DNA of 7,863 bases, taken from positions 1 through 7,863 of the forward strand of contig JAKAAK010000149.1 in the NCBI GenBank assembly GCA_021797025.1, read 5' to 3'. This stretch comes from Thermoplasmata archaeon (GTDB taxonomy: Archaea > Thermoplasmatota > Thermoplasmata > Thermoplasmatales > Thermoplasmataceae). The notes below the pieces were generated by a model. It was not told where the DNA came from. It ran no database searches and saw only the letters and a list, made by a program, of their open reading frames with translations. Shown in pieces: positions 6,049 through 7,863 of this stretch; position 1 is the first letter of the stretch; every line of letters starts with the position of its first letter. The position numbers and the translations under genes were made by a program.

Positions 6049-6965
6049 TTTTCTAACAGTTCATTAAAGCGGTCAATATCATAAACCTTTCTCAAATCAC
6101 TAAAACTAATTATCCGGCATCCATACACGTCCTTTTTGCCGCTTCCATCCCTGTCTATTATAACAGGTATTTCTTCAAGTACATCACTTATCTTTTTGAT
6201 TGATTTTATTCTGTTTAAATTCCCACCGGCATCCTTGAATGTCCCCAGAATTAATCTGGAGCCAGGGCTAGAAGAAAGTCCATCAAAGGGATTTCTGCTG
6301 ATATATTCAGAAATATACCCAATACTGGACATAATTCCGAGAACCTCATTGATAAAATCACTTGCGGGGCTAACAGGCATGTCCGGTTCTGAGGTTATCG
6401 ATATATCAATTTCCCGGCTGATATCACCTTTTAGAATGGATTCAAGTTTGAGATATATATCTATAGTTGCAGAGCTTCCAGATTCATAGAGCGATACAGA
6501 TCTCCTTGAAACACCCAGCTTCTGTGCTATATAACCTATTGAATAATCTTTTTTCTCCCTAAGATTTCGCATTTTCTGTCCATTTATTCCCACATAGAAT
6601 CCCCCCGGTGCAGAATAAATAAACGGCGTATCCCCATTGATATAATCTTCAAAGCCATCCAGTGAAAGTATCGGTACACCATGCCTAAAATACAGAACTC
6701 CCCGCTCGAGTTTTCCATTACCGGCCTTTTCCCCTATTATAAGTGCAGTAGAATCAGTCATTGCACTCATTTTGATTAACGGCACCACGCCTATTTTGCT
6801 GAAAGTATTAACATTATACAGTATTTTAAGTATGTATCTTTCTTTACCCCTTCTACATATCAAATCAAAAGTAACAAGTCCGTAAAGCCCCGGCTCTGAA
6901 ACAGTAAAATCATTTTTCCTGAGGAAATCGTATATGTTTTTTATAAGTTCCTGTCTAGGGTCCAC
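6045..6965 (-). CDS. Putative HTH-type transcriptional regulator, COG1395-like
   Basis: This 306-residue protein matches the size and layout of the archaeal COG1395 family. An alpha/beta N-terminal domain (about 1-125; GLVTFDLICRRGKERYILKIL, reminiscent of nuclease-like folds) is followed by a Cro/CI-type helix-turn-helix at about 130-180 (MRNLREKKDYSIGYIAQKLG, then VSRRSVSLYESG), and a C-terminal domain (about 200-306) that again reads as an alpha/beta fold. It should bind DNA; the target genes are unknown. The start is GTG at 6965-6963, supported by an AT-rich box centred 27 bases upstream, so the mRNA is probably leaderless. The stop overlaps the start of the TraB-like gene by four bases, which ties the two proteins in one operon. 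Sixty-three bases separate it from the upstream ACT-domain regulator, enough for its own promoter. Confidence 0.88.
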   Translation of the reverse strand: MDPRQELIKNIYDFLRKNDFTVSEPGLYGLVTFDLICRRGKERYILKILYNVNTFSKIGVVPLIKMSAMTDSTALIIGEKAGNGKLERGVLYFRHGVPILSLDGFEDYINGDTPFIYSAPGGFYVGINGQKMRNLREKKDYSIGYIAQKLGVSRRSVSLYESGSSATIDIYLKLESILKGDISREIDISITSEPDMPVSPASDFINEVLGIMSSIGYISEYISRNPFDGLSSSPGSRLILGTFKDAGGNLNRIKSIKKISDVLEEIPVIIDRDGSGKKDVYGCRIISFSDLRKVYDIDRFNELLEK

Positions 6966-6987
6966 GATATACTAAAAATATAGTTAC

Positions 6988-6998
6988 ATATATATTTT
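6988..6998 (-). promoter_or_regulatory. TATA box for the COG1395-like regulator (leaderless)
   Basis: On the minus strand this reads AAAATATATAT, centred about 27 bases before the GTG at 6965. With no Shine-Dalgarno sequence in the gap, it supports leaderless initiation on a GTG codon. Confidence 0.55.
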
Positions 6999-7028
6999 TC
7001 TATTATACCTGAATTTTTATAATCCAAT

Positions 7029-7616
7029 CTAAATATTATGTTCTCTCAGGGTTGAAGATATTTTATGAGGACATATCTTTATTTCACATTTATCACATAT
7101 GATGTTTAACTTTTCAGGAGAGTTTATAATTATTTTATTTATGCCCGGGATTCGGTCCATTCCACTGAATAATGAACTATTTAGCTCATTGTAAAATATA
7201 ATCCTTATGAAGTTGGAATCATAATCTGAATTTTTTGAATATATTTCCTTTATATTGGAAATATGATTTTTTAAAATATCCATGATTTCAACTATAACTC
7301 TAGAATACATTCCTTTCTCTATATAAATTGTTACTATTTCATTCCTCATCAATAATGAAATTTTTTTTATGTCAGGTATCACAGAAATATTCTGCATTAC
7401 TTCTTTTACTACTGAATTACTATTTACAAATTTGATGGTTTCGTAAAGTGTCCTTCTATTAACTTTTAATGCATTTGCAATGCTACTTAAAGGAATTTCT
7501 ATATTATTTACTAGGAATTTATCATTTATTATGGATATGCCATTTGCATACAGCCTTTCGATTATTTTCTTTTTTACCGGATATGATTTAAAGTATTTAT
7601 CGAACATCAGCTGCAT
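7029..7616 (-). CDS. HTH plus ACT-domain regulator (COG2150-like) with C-terminal Cys/His tail
   Basis: The 195-residue protein has the archaeal COG2150 layout, annotated in that family as a predicted regulator of amino-acid metabolism. An N-terminal helix-turn-helix (about 12-66; IPLSSIANALKVNRRTLYETIKF) and a hydrophobic linker (IPDIKKISLLM) precede an ACT domain (about 92-167; IVTIYIEKGMYSRVIVEIMDI...FIRIIFYNE...IPGINKIIIN). ACT domains usually bind an amino acid and pass the signal to the DNA-binding part. The last 25 residues add C174-x2-C177-x4-C182-x-H184, a possible zinc or other metal site. The ATG at 7616 has a TATA-like box about 25 bases upstream; ATG 7607 is an alternative. The next genes on the same strand are another regulator and a TraB-like protein. 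Which amino acid or pathway it senses cannot be told. Confidence 0.82.
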   Translation of the reverse strand: MQLMFDKYFKSYPVKKKIIERLYANGISIINDKFLVNNIEIPLSSIANALKVNRRTLYETIKFVNSNSVVKEVMQNISVIPDIKKISLLMRNEIVTIYIEKGMYSRVIVEIMDILKNHISNIKEIYSKNSDYDSNFIRIIFYNELNSSLFSGMDRIPGINKIIINSPEKLNIICDKCEIKICPHKISSTLREHNI

Positions 7617-7636
7617 ACTTCTTAAATCCTGTATCC

Positions 7637-7644
7637 TATAAATA
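7637..7644 (-). promoter_or_regulatory. TATA box for the ACT-domain regulator (leaderless)
   Basis: Minus-strand TATTTATA is centred about 25 bases before the ATG at 7616, and no Shine-Dalgarno sequence lies between. A second AT string (TTTATATA, 7646-7653 on the plus strand) is too far upstream for a leaderless start at either ATG. Confidence 0.5.
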
Positions 7645-7669
7645 CTTTATATAACCATTTCCAGGGCAA

Positions 7670-7692
7670 TTTTGAAATTTACTTTTTCAAAA
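7670..7692. repeat. 8-bp inverted repeat TTTTGAAA/TTTCAAAA upstream of the ACT-domain regulator
   Basis: TTTTGAAA (7670-7677) and TTTCAAAA (7685-7692) are exact reverse complements seven bases apart, a 23-bp symmetric site. It lies about 30-50 bases beyond the TATA-like box of the ACT regulator, in the gap before a divergent gene, where an operator for a dimeric HTH protein could sit. AT-rich composition makes chance occurrence fairly likely. Confidence 0.3.
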
Positions 7693-7810
7693 AATGATCA
7701 GTTAATGAAAAACTGTCGTAACATTAAAAAAATATATCGAAGTTGAAGAAAAAATTGCCACTATTTATTGCTTATTTAACGGTATATATGATTTATATTA
7801 CGATAAGAAA

Positions 7811-7818
7811 TTATTATA
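7811..7818 (+). promoter_or_regulatory. TATA-like box for the gene starting at 7841
   Basis: TTATTATA is centred about 26 bases before the ATG at 7841, the leaderless spacing seen for the other genes in the window. Confidence 0.4.
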
Positions 7819-7840
7819 AGTGATAATAGCATTACTTTAT

Positions 7841-7863
7841 ATGTACGGAAAGGTACTGATATG
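7841..7863 (+). CDS. Start of a plus-strand gene cut by the window edge (possibly a universal stress protein)
   Basis: Only seven codons (MYGKVLI) and two further bases are present. The ATG has a TATA-like box at the leaderless distance, and the reading continues past the window. The first residues resemble the usual opening of UspA-family proteins (M.kkILva.DgS), but seven residues cannot establish a family. It is divergent from the ACT-domain regulator and shares with it a 224-base promoter region. Confidence 0.45.

Noticed and set aside
6136..6489. 117-codon plus-strand frame opposite the COG1395-like regulator
   Set aside because: It is antisense to a well-supported gene, rich in Ser/Ile/Pro as expected for antisense translation, and has no promoter or ribosome binding site.
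7680..7840. Possible CRISPR or tandem repeat in the A/T-rich gap
   Set aside because: No unit repeats at regular spacing; it is low-complexity AT sequence with promoter elements.

Overview
The window reads as a stretch of an AT-rich archaeal chromosome, most likely from the Thermoplasmata (Thermoplasma/Ferroplasma/Cuniculiplasma-like acidophiles). Four things point that way. ATA and AGG/AGA dominate the isoleucine and arginine codons. Most genes have an AT-rich TATA-like box centred about 25-28 bases upstream of the start codon and no Shine-Dalgarno sequence, the pattern of leaderless archaeal mRNAs. There are archaeal-type regulators (COG1395-like HTH, COG2150-like HTH-ACT). An archaeal-style FtsJ methyltransferase is also present. 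The genus is inferred, not proven.

Left part (about 1-1920) looks accessory. It opens with the C-terminal end of an integrase-core transposase, cut by the window edge. Next comes a short leader region with a 25-codon mini-ORF, then a 12-helix major facilitator exporter. Unlike the rest of the window, these last two have Shine-Dalgarno-like sequences. A gene-poor stretch of about 380 bases follows, holding at best a 38-codon fragment on the minus strand.

Middle part (about 1924-5396) is housekeeping. A DsrE-family protein (minus) is divergent from thrS, a bacterial-type threonyl-tRNA synthetase with TGS and HxxxH editing domains and an unusual four-cysteine knuckle inside the catalytic domain. 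Downstream on the plus strand are gcvH (lipoyl carrier of the glycine cleavage system) and rlmE (23S rRNA ribose methyltransferase), eight bases apart.

Right part (5425-7616) holds three minus-strand genes, read right to left. First is an HTH-ACT regulator with a Cys/His tail. Second is a COG1395-type regulator with a central Cro/CI helix-turn-helix. Third, overlapping it by four bases, is a diverged TraB-like protein that seems to have lost the family's catalytic residues. The COG1395/TraB-like pair is very probably translated together. A promoter-bearing gap of 224 bases, with an 8-bp inverted repeat, separates this block from a plus-strand gene of which only the first seven codons fall in the window.

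No rRNA, tRNA or CRISPR array was seen. The best leads for something undescribed are the zinc-ribbon-like insertion in ThrRS, the Cys/His tail on the ACT regulator, the regulator plus dead-TraB pair, and the chained mini-ORFs ahead of the exporter.
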